Positions 49,463 to 62,161 of a stretch of 64,000 bases of DNA are shown here, piece after piece (position 1 is the stretch's first letter; each line of letters opens with the position of its first letter). A model generated the notes under the pieces. That model was not told where the DNA came from and did no database searches. It worked only from the letters and a program-made list of their open reading frames with translations. The DNA is taken from assembly GCA_946699065.1 (NCBI GenBank), contig CAMPDV010000112.1, positions 62,001-126,000 of the forward strand, written 5' to 3'. The stretch is from Loxodes magnus (lineage: Eukaryota; Ciliophora; Karyorelictea; Loxodida; Loxodidae). Both the position numbers and the translations under genes were made by a program.

Positions 49463-51390
49463 TCAAGGATATTGTTCTTGTGAAAAATAGCTTCCTGTTC
49501 TACTTCTTTTTCCTGATGTAACAGACTTCTAATGGTAAGATGAGATATTAGGTGACTAAAATTAAAATTTACTTAAACCATAGACTGTATTATTTCTTAG
49601 TCTTTCTTCATTTGGCCAATCATTTACTCTTGCTATTTTACAAAAGATATTAACAAAGTCATTAATTATTCATTATTTACTCCCTCTTGTTATAATTTGG
49701 CTAAAGAATCTATACCTGAAAACATTTATGGTCTTATTGTATTTTTTTCCTTTCTATCAAATGAATTTTAGTTGTCCATGTTTGTGGCTCTTTTTTATTC
49801 GCTATTTTGTTATTTCATCTTTCTATTATTTTATGAAATATGGTTAATACCTTAAGTACGACTAGTCTAAAAAGGACTCATTCTATTTTACTAATCTTCC
49901 TTTTCATTTCGTAGAATTTCCAAATTATGTTATCCTCCAGTGGTATTCTTTTAAAACATTTACTGAACTTAATACTATTAATGCTTTATTTAATCAAGTT
50001 CCTTCTTTTTTCTTTCATTATCTTCAAGTAAATCATGGATTATTTCACTTCTTTATTTCCTGTGGTGTGGAATATTTTATTTTTTATACATTTTTTGATC
50101 TGATTATTAGTTTTAATACCTAGTCTAGATATTATCTTAACGATATTCTTGCTTTTAGTTTGTCTACCATTATGGTAAATTTTCCTCAAGATTCTTTAAA
50201 GGGCTATTTTCGCGTCTACTCTATAAATTACTTGTATCAACCTTAAAATTTTCAATTTCTTTCAGAAAGTTGGAAACTTCGCTTCCTAGCTGTCTTCTAT
50301 TTTTATATCTAACTAAATCTCTTTTATCGCCTAAAATTGGACTCATTACTCTCTTTCCTTAAGGTTGAATATTTACTCCAATTTTATTAAAAGCATTCAT
50401 ATCAATATACTCTTATTAAGCTTCTATTTCCTCTATGTTTTCTTAATAATTATTTTAGTCTTAATAGCCATTTTCTCCTTAGTTTTGCCTTAGAGCGTAT
50501 TCTAGTCTTTCCGTATTTTTATCAGAATCTAAACTTTGGTTATTTGAGTATTTTTCTTTTTCGATATTTTACCTCCATTTTTATTAGGTAAATTTCTATC
50601 TTTAAAACGCTTATTCTGGAAGTGAATTTCTCTAATACGCATCATTATGATCGACTATATTTTGATCTAATGTGAAGCGTTATTAATTGGTAATCTTTTA
50701 GAAGTTTTCTTGCTAAGGAAATCTATTTCTTACCTCCTGCAAAATTTTATTTCTAGGGCCTATTTAAACTCCCATATCTTGCAAATCCTCTTTAGTTATA
50801 AGTCTTAAATCTTGAACGTTAGTGATTTGATTATCTTTAAAGACTTTCAGATATTATGTTAGTTGAATACTATGCAGAAATTCTGCTATAGACCCTTTTT
50901 AATCTTTCTCTTACTCATCATTTTACTTTAAGTGCTTAATTTACTAAATTTGGTTTTGGATTTGATTGTATAAGATCTCAGATCTTTAAGAATCCTTTTT
51001 TACTCCTTGCGTAGAAATAGGATTTATATTAGAGTAAGTCTTCCTATGATAACTCTACCGAAATTGATTTTTTTGATTGTTAAAATCATAAGAGCTTTGC
51101 TTTTGACCCTATTTTTTATTCCCACTATCTTAAAATTATTGATTATTGTCAGTAGAATAATTGTTAACATCATGATCAGAGACGTTCAAATTTTAAGCTT
51201 ATTAACCTGAATAGTAATTCTAACGACTAGTAACTCCTCTTCTAGAATTAGCTGCTTGGTTAGAGTTAGTCCTTTATGAATAAATTCCCTCAGCTAATTA
51301 GTGATTAATCTTCTTAATTTACTAGTGAATATCTTAAATCTTCCTTTAAGACTACTGAAAAGGTCTTTAAATATTTCTTTTTTAGTTCAT
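49463..51390 (-). CDS. SAM-domain protein, Gln-rich
   Basis: Predicted 636-residue protein. A sterile alpha motif lies at about residues 165-225 (I-A-E-F-L-H-S-I, Y-L-K-V-F-K-D-N-Q-I-T, L-R-L-I-T-K-E-D-L, M-G-V-Q-I-G-P-R-N-K-I-L), a protein- or RNA-binding five-helix bundle. The rest is Gln/Asn-rich and predicted disordered, with a coiled-coil region near the C-terminus (L-Q-Q-E-G-V-N-N-E-Q-L and E-Q-M-I-G-Q-M-K-K-D-Q-E). A 17-nt intron (49556-49572) gives a final exon with a Ser/Arg-rich tail (S-V-T-S-G-K-R-S-R-T) ending at TGA; without it the frame loses its TGA. Nearly all Gln are TAA/TAG. Confidence 0.82.
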
Positions 51391-52152
51391 TTTTTCAAAT
51401 ATGAAAATTAAGCTTTTTATTAGTTTCCTTCTATATGAAAAATACTTTTTATGGTTTATTTAAATCAATTCTAGGATGAATTTTGTATTAGCAACACTTA
51501 CTGTTGATATTACATAAAGCTACTTTTAATACTTAGAGTTATTTATTTTCCTTTCTATTACCTTTATCAACTTAAACAGAGTTAAACTCCTATTTTACTA
51601 AAAGGGAATGATTTAATTAGTGTATGAGATGAAAACTGAGGATAATACACAAGAAATAAAGCAGGAAATGATTCCTAACTTGATTATATTTACCAAAAGC
51701 GTGCTATATAATAAGCACGAGTTTTGTTATTTTCTATTACTGTTCTAGATATAAGATATTATATTCTAATATTAATGTCTCTTTTACTAGAAATAATTCA
51801 ACTCTATATTATTTCTTTTTACCTTTCTCCTAGATATCCTTTTTTAATCTCTTAGTTTAAGACTTTTCAACTTAATTTTTTTATGTATATTAGAAAGCCT
51901 TTTAATGGGGGATTTTATATTATCAATAACTCATCGCTTTATACATCAATTTCTTTCTGAAATGTGAGGATATTTTTGGTGAAAATAGCTTAGCTTGTGC
52001 AATTATAAAAAAGGGGATTTTAAGTTATTTTTTTACGAATGAAGAGAGGTTTTTAGTATGTGCTTAATATAATTTTGATTGACTTTATATGGAAATTTCT
52101 TTTCTTAAGATTTATTTTAATTAAAATAGCATATTCAACAGATCTTACCATC
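51391..52152. other. Intergenic, AT-rich
   Basis: Lies between the SAM-domain gene start and the MORN gene end. Nothing recognised. Confidence 0.5.
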
Positions 52153-53258
52153 TCAACTATGCATCCAATTTACTCTTTTTCCATTATCCCATTTACCCTT
52201 TTTAATAGAACCATCTTGGTTTATATAGCAACCATCTCCATGCTATTTTCCGTCTTTTCATCCACCTTCGTAATGTCTTCCGTCTGCCCATACATAAACA
52301 CCGTAACCATGCTTTTTGTCATTTTTGTATTCTCCTACATACTTTCGGCCATCTGCTCAAGTATAAGTACCTTTTCCATGCATATTATTATTTAATCAAT
52401 CTCCTTCAAAAGTTCTTCCATCTGCTCACAAATATTTGCCTTTACCGTTGATTTTGTTTTCACTTCAATTTCCTTCATAATAAGATCCATCAGTCCAAAA
52501 ATATTTTCCAAATCCTGTCTTTTACCCTACTTTATATTATCCTTCGTATTTTGATCCGTCTATCCAGGTTTCAACGCCTGCATTAAAAGTTACCTTCTCC
52601 ATCTTAAAGATCATCTTTTCAATTTCCTTCATATTTAGCTCCATTAATATGTGTATAAACCCCTCTACCATTTGCTTTATCATCAATTCATTCTCCTATA
52701 TAAAAAAGTACCTTCAAATATATCGCCATCTACATGCCAAAAAGTACCATATCCACAAGCTCTGTTTTCCTTTCATCTTCCTTCATATTTTGCTGAATCA
52801 GGCCAAATCTATACGCCTTACCCATGCCTCTTTCCATTTTTCCACTAGCCTCTATAAATAGCTCCAGTTTTAAAAGTATAAGTAGCTTATTCATTACTAG
52901 GAGTTGTAAATTCTTCACCCATAGATTCGATTGTTTCTTAATACTCACTCTGCAAAAAATATCTTGCACTGCCTCTGCGTTACTACTTCAAATGATTAAC
53001 AAGCACTCTAGTTTAATATCCTCTTCATGCAGCTTAAAGCTTGATAACTTATTTAACATGTTACTTATATTTCTAAATGATATCCTCTTTAGACTTACTA
53101 TGACTACTAGATTAGGTACTATACTATATTTCATTTTGCTGCTCTTTTTTCATATTCTTCTTCTCAAATTTAGGTTACTGGTTATTCTTTATCTCTATCT
53201 ATGATGACCTTTCAAACTCTTTTGTACAGTTGCAGTCTGAGCAATTCAAATTTCCCAT
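52153..53258 (-). CDS. MORN-repeat protein with IQ-like motif
   Basis: 357-residue protein in three exons; introns of 16 nt at 52696-52711 and 52578-52593 each fall inside a repeat and restore its phase. The N-terminus [11 protein letters not shown] fits myristoylation plus palmitoylation. An IQ-like helix follows (I-K-L-Q-A-A-W-R-G-Y-Q-T-R), then about eight to nine MORN repeats ([25 protein letters not shown]). The conserved Trp of the repeats is TGA in about half of them and TGG in the others, an internal control for the code. MORN proteins link membranes to the cytoskeleton and are common in cilia. It ends W-M-H-S then TGA. Confidence 0.95.
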
Positions 53259-53653
53259 TTTGTCTATCTAATTAAAATAAACTTAGCATACGATTTTATA
53301 AATAAAGCCTTATATCTCTTTAGATTATACCCAGGTTATAGTTACTATTACTAAAGCACCAATTTAGAACTCAGTAGATTAAGTCAAGGCTATTAATTTT
53401 AATTACCTGGCAATGAAATATTTCTTGATAGTTAAACTTCTTTTAATTTAGCTATCCAAGAATGAGAACATTTTGGAGTTAAAAATAGGGTTTAAATAGT
53501 CATTTTATCTCTAAGATATATAGAAGTAAAAATAGTAAGTTAGATATAGTTATCAAAAATAGAAACTACACTTTTTATATAAACATACCATTACTCTATC
53601 TAACCCTATAAATCAGGAAATATTTACATGTTGGGTAAGAAGGATTAACGCTT
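53259..53653. other. Divergent intergenic region
   Basis: Upstream region of the MORN gene and of the helical-repeat gene. AT-rich; nothing recognised. Confidence 0.5.
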
Positions 53654-54311
53654 ATGGATTTAATAAGAGGGATTCGCTTTGTTAAGGGAGATTAAAAAAG
53701 CTATAAATAGTAAATGCAAACTATGAAGAAAAGTTGATGACTAAGGAAGAGATTTTCAAACATAATGGAATAATTAAATTGATTGCTAGAATCAACAGGG
53801 ATTAATAGAATAAGAGACTTATATTTTTGGTTTGAAAATAGTAGAACTTTCTCAAGAAGATAATTAAAAAGCAGAAATAGAATATTTAATTATAATTAAA
53901 ATTGATAAAGAAGAAGCAAAATATAGTAATAAAATGAATCTAAAAATGATAAACCAATAAGCAAAATAACAAGCATCGATTAAATTGCAAATACTACTTG
54001 GAAAGATTTATTAAGTTAGTTAAGAATTGTGAAATATTCTGAAGTTGGAAGAAGATAAGAGACTAAAGATAATTTAAATTAAAATAATATAGCATAACAA
54101 TAATTTATACTAGTATAGAAGATGTTTGCGTATTGCTATACATCATATTCAATGCTAATAAAAAGCGGTATAAAATTACTTTTAAGGAGCGAAAAGGATA
54201 AAAAGCGAGTAAAATAAATTTTCAATAGTTCTTCTATTATAATATTTTAATTCTTAGGGTTTGGATAAATATAACTATCTTTTTAAAAAAGTAAACAGTT
54301 AATTGAATTGA
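53654..54311 (+). CDS. Helical-repeat (TPR-like) protein, one junction unresolved
   Basis: Probable protein of roughly 210-220 residues. The first block, from ATG 53654, reads R-F-V-K-G-D-Q-K-K-L, N-A-N-Y-E-E-K-L-M-T-K-E-E and N-G-I-I-K-L-I-A-R-I-N-R-D. The second block, in another frame, reads G-L-K-I-V-E-L-S-Q-E-D-N-Q-K-A-E-I-E, L-Q-I-L-L-G-K-I-Y-Q and R-C-L-R-I-A-I-H-H, ending at TGA 54309-54311. Both have TPR-like helix character. A small intron should join them near 53830, but no GT...AG pair of the right length was convincing. A rival frame from ATG 53628 stays open to the same TGA and cannot be excluded. Strand is supported by purine richness. Confidence 0.5.
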
Positions 54312-54511
54312 GTAAAGCAGTACAAAAGAATATAAAAAAAGTGATTTCTAATATATATTAAAAGTTCAAGCATTAGATTGAAGTTTATTTAGAAAATTAT
54401 ATATTAGCATCATACTATTGAGCTATAAATTATTAATCAAACTAAGAGAGTTTTTCATATTACTTCTGTTTAGCAGTTGAAAGTTAAATTTTAAAATAAA
54501 TTAAATTAAGG

Positions 54512-57445
54512 TCAGTTAATCTTATATCCGTTATATATATCTTGATCTTTCTAATTCTTATCATCCGGATTTTAGCTTGCTTCTATTAAGTTAGCCTTCT
54601 TTTTGAAATACAGATATTAGCTTAAGTAACATAGAGTAATTGAAACGAATATTAAGAATAGAAACGTGAATAAGTATTAAGCCACTATGAAATTAGTTCT
54701 TTTACTTTGAGTTTTCTTTTTGAAGAAAGTTTAATTTGCCTCCAAGTCTATAAACTAGATCATGCTTTACCTTTTTGTTTAAAAAGGAGATTTATTTTTT
54801 GTTCTCTTCTATAATTATTTATCTAATGGAAGATTAACCCTTTAATGAGATTAGTTCTAATCTTTCTTATTTTTCCATTATTATTTTTAGATCTTTTACA
54901 GACTTCTAAAAGCAGGAGATTCTTTTGCATCTTACCTTTAAATATATTTCTTTGCTTATATATCTATTTATTAGCTCTAAATTATACTCCTTTTGTCATT
55001 TTATTGTTGAGTATCATTTTACGATTTTTTTATTTTATTATCCTTCAAGCTTTTTAATGATTTTTACTATAGTTAATTACTTGTCATGTTTTTAGATTAT
55101 GATATATACGAATAATTTTTGTAATCATTCTGAGTTAATTCTTATGTATATTATATCATTATTTTACTGCTATTTTTTTCAATTTCTTTCTTATTCTCTT
55201 AAAGCAAACTATTATTATTAATCGTTTTTATATCTACCTTTTATGATTTTTAGATTTAATGTAAACCTTAAGATTAGTTCGTTTATCTATGTACTAATGT
55301 TTAGTTTATATCTTATAACTTAACTTCCTTAATAGTATTATTTTATTTATTTTCCTTAGCATTTTATAATTAAGTTTAGTTATCCTCTTTTACAACTTCT
55401 TTTTCATTTTTAGAGTGTTAAATGGATCTATTGTTTACTTTTATTTCTTGAGAGATATTTATTCGCTTGGTATGATTAGTTTAACTTATATTTTAATAAA
55501 AAGCTTCTTTTATTGAGATATTTTCATATGATGAAACGTTTTAATTGATATTAGTGATATTTAAATATATACCAAGCTCTGATTTTTTTGGTTCTTCTTT
55601 TTAATCAGTGGAATTTAAGTTTTTGATCTAAGTTGCATTATTAATTTTTATATCCTTAACTGTTTAATTTACACTATCTATTTACATATAATCAAAGGAA
55701 GTCTATTTTGAACTATTGCTACTGAAATTAGTATTATTCGCTTTTGAGATATTCTAATATGTAGAATTCTAAATACCTCTTGCTGGTTTAATTTCTTAGT
55801 TTTCATTTACTTTATTAATAGATTTTTGTTAAGTGGAATAAAGCGAATTAGTCTAATTATTAAGATATTACTTTTTAGTTGTATTAGCTTCTTGGCTGTT
55901 CTTCTAATAAAACTCTTATGATGCATTTATTTCCTTTTCCTAGATCTAGCTGCTAGTATTCCTAGTACTTGTATTTTCAGTATCAGGCTCTGTATTATCT
56001 ATACCTTTTCATAGAGAAGTTTTATTTTAGATTATAAACTAAGAAATCAATTAAGTTTTAAGGAAATTCTAAACTATTTGATATTTAAAGTTTTCTGAAA
56101 AATTGGAATTTTCTAATCCAACTGATTACATAAATTTTTTATCGTTTATAATTACTTTTACTATATCTTAGGTAAAGTTATTTTTGGTGAAGTAAGCATC
56201 AAGAATCTGGGAAAGTTTCTAGTCTTTATTATTAAATTTTTGATTTTGGTATTTCAGTATCTATTAGGAATCTTTTTAAATCTTTCTAGTTTCTAGTTTC
56301 TTTTTATCAAAAGCACTATTATATGTAATAATTTTCCTCTCTTTGGTAGTTTCTTTATCAGTTATTATTTCAGTTTGCTCGCTATTTTTCTCATTAGTAC
56401 CCTATGTTTCTGCATTCAATCCATTATCCATTCTTTCAAATTATGAAGGATTAGGGTACATTTAGTTAAGAAACTACAGAGTTTCCTACTAAGTATATTC
56501 GATTATTTGAGGATCTTCTGTTTCAATGTTATCATTCAAGCATATAAACTTCTATCTAGAACTTATCAATTTTTTGAACTACTTTTTATCATACTCTTTA
56601 TTACCAGACACATACATAAAACCAAAGGTTATAGGATTCTGATTAATAGGTTTTCCTTTAATAGTTACCTTATTCTCAAACATAGATAGGTTCTTTTTAT
56701 AATACCTCTAGAATACTCTAAACATTTCGCTATTTTTGATTAAATCTTCAGTTTTTAAGTTAATTTTATCAAACTATCTTTTTAAGGTCTCGTTGAAGAA
56801 AAAGCTTTCAACGATTTAGTTATTTAGATCAATTCCTTCTATGTTTAGGTTAGTAAACTATATTATTTAGTCTTTTAGTACTTTTAATAAATTATCTATC
56901 TCTTGCTTTATATAAACTGTCTTATCTGATTGTGAAATTATCTATATCCATCTTTTATAATCTCCCTTTTACATCAATTGGTTTTCCTCCCATTCAAAAT
57001 GCAGCTTTAGTATAATTAAATAGACTTCAGGAAGACTTATAACTCCGTTTTAGTCTTAGTCAATCTTTCGTATTTCTTTGCTATAAGCTTCGCGTACTGA
57101 ATGCATACTTAGATCTATGATTTATACTCCTTTAGCATCTATTAGAAACTACTGGTATAACTATAGAATTATAACACTTTCGTTTGCTCTAAATTTGAAT
57201 GAAGAAGATTTCTCAATTTAGGGTTTTCAAATTTCTTAGATTTAGTTTAGAATTTACCTGTTCATTAAGAAAGGAACATGGTTATAATTAGCTCTTTTGC
57301 CTTGTAGCTTAAAATGCTGGTTAACTAGGTTATTAGTATTCTCCATTGCTAGATTTCATAAATCCGTTTTCTTTACTTTTGTGCTCATTTACTTAAATAG
57401 TCTTATCTTCTACTCGTTATTTTCTATGAAGTCCTCAATAGACAT
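54512..57445 (-). CDS. Large EF-hand protein with C-terminal TM helix
   Basis: Predicted 977-residue protein in a single 978-codon frame, no intron. The N-terminal 200 residues hold at least one canonical EF-hand loop (D-Q-D-Q-N-G-V-I-S-L-P-E) with flanking helices. A middle region is structured and charged (T-I-K-G-K-P-I-N, F-G-F-M-Y-V-S-G-N-K). Then come 400 residues of low-complexity Asn/Gln/Lys/Ser sequence. Near the end one hydrophobic helix (Y-L-F-T-F-L-F-L-I-F-V-S-I-T-L-C-Y-L) is followed by a short basic and acidic tail. Trp by TGA: D-L-W-N, E-I-W-K, S-L-W-K. It ends at TGA 54512. No family recognised; the layout suggests a calcium-responsive membrane-anchored scaffold. Confidence 0.8.
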
Positions 57446-57901
57446 TTATTACCCTAAAAAAAAGTCATCGTTGAAGTAAAAGAATCAGTCAGTTAGATTT
57501 TGGATTTTGTTGAGTCATAAATCAATGGCAAAGGAATTAAAGGTAGGCAAATGAGATGTGCTAGGGAATGTTTAGCTGTGTGTTACTATCTGTATTTTAG
57601 GATTTGACAGATTTAGTCAGTTTGGCACTTAACCATTAGTTAATAAGTAGATTTTGTTTAATTTGCTTTTAGGGAAATATAAATCAACTGACCGAAGGGA
57701 GTATTTCAGTTCTTGGTTATCTCTTATTCTGCTTTCAGGCTAATAGCCGTATTTTTTCATAAGCCCTTAATAAGAAGGACTAGTTCCATTTACTCATGTA
57801 AATACAATATCTACTTTATCTATCTAAGCAAAAGAGGTTATTAAGCAAATTTAAAAGACCCCAATTAAGGATTTTCAGGTAATTTTCATTTATAGTAAAA
57901 A
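57446..57901. other. Divergent intergenic region
   Basis: Upstream of the EF-hand/TM gene and the MFS gene. An in-frame-looking ATG at about 57500 on the minus strand could be an upstream exon, but no clean link to the main ORF was found. Confidence 0.45.
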
Positions 57902-59728
57902 ATGGAAAAACATCACCATATTAATAACTCTTCCCCTATTTAGAGTCCTTAAGCATAGAAATAAATCAAGTTAGATGTTCTTAGTCAGTCAGATGTATGA
58001 GCGTATTCTCTAGGTCATTTAATGAATGATCTTGTCGTTTGCTTGTTTTTTACCTATTATTTATACTTTGTCATAGGAGTTATAGGTCTTGACTCTTAAT
58101 TAGCAGGAGCATCAATTTTACTTGGATAAATAGTTGATATTACTTCAACGCTTTTAGTTGGTCATTTCTCTAATAAAATAAATACAAGGTTTGGTAAGAG
58201 AAAACCATGGTATACTATAGGAACTTTATTAACTGCAGTTAGCATTTTAAACTTATTCTGGAAATGTGCCTTGTGTGGCTCTTCAAATTAGGATATTTAC
58301 GAGTTTCTCTGGTATGCTACTTGTATAGTTATATTAAATATTGGATTTTGCTTTGTACAAATTAATCATATGTCTCTAGTTCCTGAAATCACCTACAGTT
58401 ATGAAATGAGAAATAAATTAGTTAGCAACGTCAATCAAGCTACATTTATGGCTAATGCCACCTTATTAATAGTAGCATTACTATGTGTTCTTTTGTTTGA
58501 AAAGCCTTTGACTTAATTTAATATGCTTAGCTTATTCACCTGCTTAATTGGAGCTTGCTTTAATGTTTTTTTCATTGTAAAGATTGATGAAATTCGCTTA
58601 ACAAGTAAGGCTGAAGCATTAAAACAGGAATAAGATTAATCAATTTATTCATCGTTGATTAGTCAAATTCACTCTTAATATCTAAGCTTAGAAAATAGCC
58701 AAAAAAAGAATTTTAAGGATGAAGGCTTATTTCAGATACCAGAAGAGCAAAGCAACGTGACAAGTAGAAAAGATTCAGGCAAAAAGACTTCTTTCTCTTC
58801 ATAAATTTAAGGGAAGACACGCAGAGTTACTAACGAAAGAATGACTTTTATTAGCTTAATATAAAACGTGGATTATAACAATGAAAGATTCTCAGATTAG
58901 AGTTCTTATATTTGTGATACAGAAAACTAAAGCCAAGATTAGTAAAACAATAAAGGATGAAAAGAACTACTTATGACCAAGAATTTCTATTATTCTGGCT
59001 TGATGTATATCACTGCTAGGCTTGCCAATAACATATCTATGGCTATGCTTCCATTTTATTTGATTAATATTTTACATGTAGACGGGATTTCAAACTTAGA
59101 ATAAACTTAGTCAAGAACTCCTTGGCAGATTATGGTAGTACCCATGAATATGTACTTAGGAAGCTCACTTGCATCGTTTTTCATGAATAAAGTATCTATA
59201 AAAATGAGGAAGAAGTTCGTGTATGGAATAGGAACTTTCATTGCCTTTATTTCACTTATTCCTTTTGTTCTGTTAGATGAACATACTTATCCTTGAATAT
59301 TCATAGCATGCTTTTTCCTTGGTTTAGGTCTTTCAATATAGTTAGGTGCAGCTATGTGCTTAATAGCTAACTACGTTAATTTAAGAGGAAGAGGAGGAGG
59401 CTTTATTTATAAATCCTATGCTCTTTCTGATAAAATTCTTAGTGGAATTGTCCTTTTTATTGTTGCAGGAACTCAACTATTTTAAAACCAAGACGACCTA
59501 TTTATACTTTGTATGATAATCGGTATTCCAAGCGCTAGTTCCTTAATTGGATTTTTGAGTGCATTAGCTAGCAAGACTCAAATTTAGGAATGTGTAGATT
59601 AAGAGTTAGACGAAGAGAACTCAGAAGATCCAGATTCCATAAACAGTGACTTCAAAGGAGACCAAAACTGGAACTCATTTGAAAATATTAACTCTTCAAG
59701 AGATACAAACGCTACTAGAACCTCTTGA
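57902..59728 (+). CDS. Major facilitator transporter, MFSD12/GPH-like
   Basis: 608-residue polytopic membrane transporter of the GPH/MFSD12 type. Six TM helices precede and six follow a Ser/Lys/Gln-rich loop of about 130 residues. Family signatures: G-H-L-M-N-D-L near the start of TM1, D-I-T-S-T-L-L-V-G, F-G-K-R-K-P-W in the TM2-3 loop, M-S-L-V-P-E-I-T and R-L-A-N-N-I-S in TM7. Animal MFSD12 is a lysosomal/melanosomal cysteine transporter; substrate here is unknown. The loop and tail contain many Ser and could be phosphorylated. Trp is TGA at D-V-W-A-Y and Y-P-W-I-F. One frame, no intron, TGA after R-T-S. Confidence 0.93.
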
Positions 59729-60619
59729 TTATACCTTTGCTAACTTATATATAAAGTTGCTTATTTAATTTCAAATTTATGAGAAGCTTCTTAAGGCTAA
59801 AAGTATCTTTTATCTAAAAAAGTAATTAAAGTACTTAAAGGTGATATCTTTAGATATTTAGCCTATTCAAATATATTCTTACCCTAACATATATTTTATA
59901 GACCAAGCTACAGTTATTAGCTTCAGTAAGAGTCTTTCCAGAGTTTTCTAAGACTTTATATCTAGTCTCATTTGAATATTTCCATAATGAGATTTTTATC
60001 ATTTTAACTAAGCTAGAGTAGTTAGATTTACATGCTAGCATTTATCAAAAGGTGTGCTAGTATATAATATAATCAGATAAGGTTTAATAAAGTGTGGGTG
60101 TAAATATATCTTATATCAAGGATGTGATTAAGTAAAGTGTAATAAAAGGTTAAGCTAGGAATGCTTAGCTAGATTAGATAGGCTAAGATATAGTTAAATG
60201 AATATAAAAGGATTTAAATCAATATAATGTTATCTAGAGCACGTTCTTAATATATAGTTATCATTATTATGGTATAGTGGCAGAATACTAACTACGTGGC
60301 CTAAGTATGTTTACAAATGAGAAGGGAGCAAATAGTGGAATAAGGTATATAATGTCTAAGTTTGACGAGAAGCTAAAATAGATTTTTGATGTAATATAAG
60401 AGAGAAATTAGTGAAATAAAATAAGGAAATAAGTAAAGAAAAATAATCAAAATAATTGAAAGTAATATCATAACTAGGATTATTTTGGTAATTAGAATAC
60501 CCTTCTAGTTTATTAAAGTATATAAAAGGTAGTGAGATAGATAAAGAGTCTTGTATTGGATTTAAAGTTATAATGATGATCTAAAATAAAATATAATTAA
60601 AATATTAAACTCAGGATAA
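59729..60619. other. Intergenic, AT-rich
   Basis: Lies between the MFS gene and the GPI-type gene, both forward. A reverse-strand open stretch at 59850-60041 has 63 codons with moderate coding character but no recognisable domain and no clear extension. No RNA gene recognised. Confidence 0.45.
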
Positions 60620-61488
60620 ATGAAAGGTTAAGCTATTATATTCTTTGTTAGTCTATTTATTACAATTAGAGGTTAAAGCTTAGAATGTACAGAGATTAAT
60701 ATTGACTAAACGAAGGTAGTGATTTCTAACGGTAAATAAAAATGTGTATAGTTCAACAATGAAACTTAAAAAATTGATCTCTTTGTATGCCAAAATCAAA
60801 ATGAAAGCTGCGATTTTTTAGAATTCATTAAAAGCTTCGAAGAAAGTTGGTATTATAAAAGAAGCAAAAATTTCCCAGATTAATATTGTACACCACATTA
60901 TACATAAGCTATTAATAAAGTATTCGAGCAAACCTTTTACTTGGCAACCTTAGTCGATTTTGTTAATGCTGATGATGATTGGTATGATGTTTGCTATGAA
61001 TACGTCCCCAATAATTGTGAAACTATGGGGGAAATTTTCGGAAAAAGTTCTTCAGGCATGGCGTTAAAATGCAAAACACTACCGAATATAGATATAAGTC
61101 TTGATTGTCCTTATAGTCATAAATTTTAAAGACATGGAAGATGTTAATGCTCATTTGATGGAAATTAATATTGCGAATTAATGGAGGGTGATCTCCCTTG
61201 GTGTGATTTTTTCCGTTATGTATGTCGACATCTTATACAAGGAGATGATTTATATCACGACTGAATGAATGACACAAACCAAATAGTAGATTTGAACGCT
61301 TAGCATATCTATACCAAAGCAAGAGCATATCATCACTTACAAGTAATCTATTTATTCAGAAAATTCCAAATGATTTATTCAAAGTCTTTACTAAATATGA
61401 TTATATCGCTACATATCAAGAAAATATGAAAGAAGATTCAGCTTTTCTCCTTAAATGTTTAGCCATTCTGGCTTTAATTTTCTTATGA
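60620..61488 (+). CDS. Secreted Cys-rich protein, probably GPI-anchored
   Basis: Predicted 283-residue surface protein. A signal peptide (A-I-I-F-F-V-S-L-F-I-T-I) follows M-K-G-Q. The mature part has about 17 Cys, with clusters such as C-E-L, W-C-D-F-F-R-Y-V-C and R-C-Q-C-S-F-D-G, and an acidic D-D-D-W-Y-D-V-C segment. A 17-nt intron at 61343-61359 leads to a last exon that ends in a hydrophobic tail with no cytosolic residues (C-L-A-I-L-A-L-I-F-L then TGA), the hallmark of a GPI attachment signal. Ciliates carry abundant GPI-anchored surface proteins, but no family is recognised. Trp is TGA in H-D-W-M-N. Confidence 0.8.
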
Positions 61489-62161
61489 CACTTAACTTTT
61501 AATTTTATACTTTTAACTATGTACTTTATTATTCTAATTCTTAGAAGTATATTACAGTACTTTTATTTCATTTTCATTTAAAAGAAAATGATAAGTTTGT
61601 GTAATATGATAAATAGTTATCTCAAATATGTATGTGTTAAGTAAGTTGCTTTAATACCTGAATTTCTAAGTTATTGACTATCTTAATGCTTCATTATTTA
61701 TAATAAACTGGTACGGTCAGATCTAAGTTTGAAGCTAAAAATTTAAGTAATAACATACTCTTCAACCAACCTACCTTCAATTTTTAATCTACAGGAAGAT
61801 GCTTTTATGGCCAGTTTAGATAGCAATTCTCACCTAATTAATATACCTTTAACACCTTTATAATTTCATTTAAAGTATAATATGTAAAATGTATATAAAA
61901 GTGAAGATTCTATTTAGATATGTTATAAGATAGTAAAATATGGCTATAAGCATTTAAGACTAAGAAGCAAAGATATTTTATATAGCTACTTTTAATTCTT
62001 ACAATTAGACTTTGCTTTACTTTTTTCTTTCAAACCTATTGAATTTTTATGGGTTGATCAGCTCTATTAATTTTATACTTTGAGTGTAAAAAATGTGAGA
62101 TGAATTTTTAATGATTTAATTATGCTTTGGTTTGACTATAATTTTTAAGTTTAAACAAAAA
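61489..62161. other. Convergent intergenic region
   Basis: Lies between the 3' ends of the GPI-type and IQ-motif genes. AT-rich; nothing recognised. Confidence 0.5.

Noticed and set aside
52060-53204. Several hydrophobic plus-strand open frames (for example 52060-52395, 52824-53204)
   Set aside because: They are antisense shadows of the MORN-repeat gene; the repeated pattern and Cys/Ser/Phe richness come from the complementary repeats.
59850-60041. Reverse-strand 63-codon open frame
   Set aside because: Composition is moderately coding-like but there is no domain, no clear extension and no intron-supported continuation.
60266-60300. tRNA-like string around GGTATAGTGGCAGAATA
   Set aside because: It resembles an A box, but no matching B box, acceptor stem or anticodon arm can be formed; no tRNA is called in the window.
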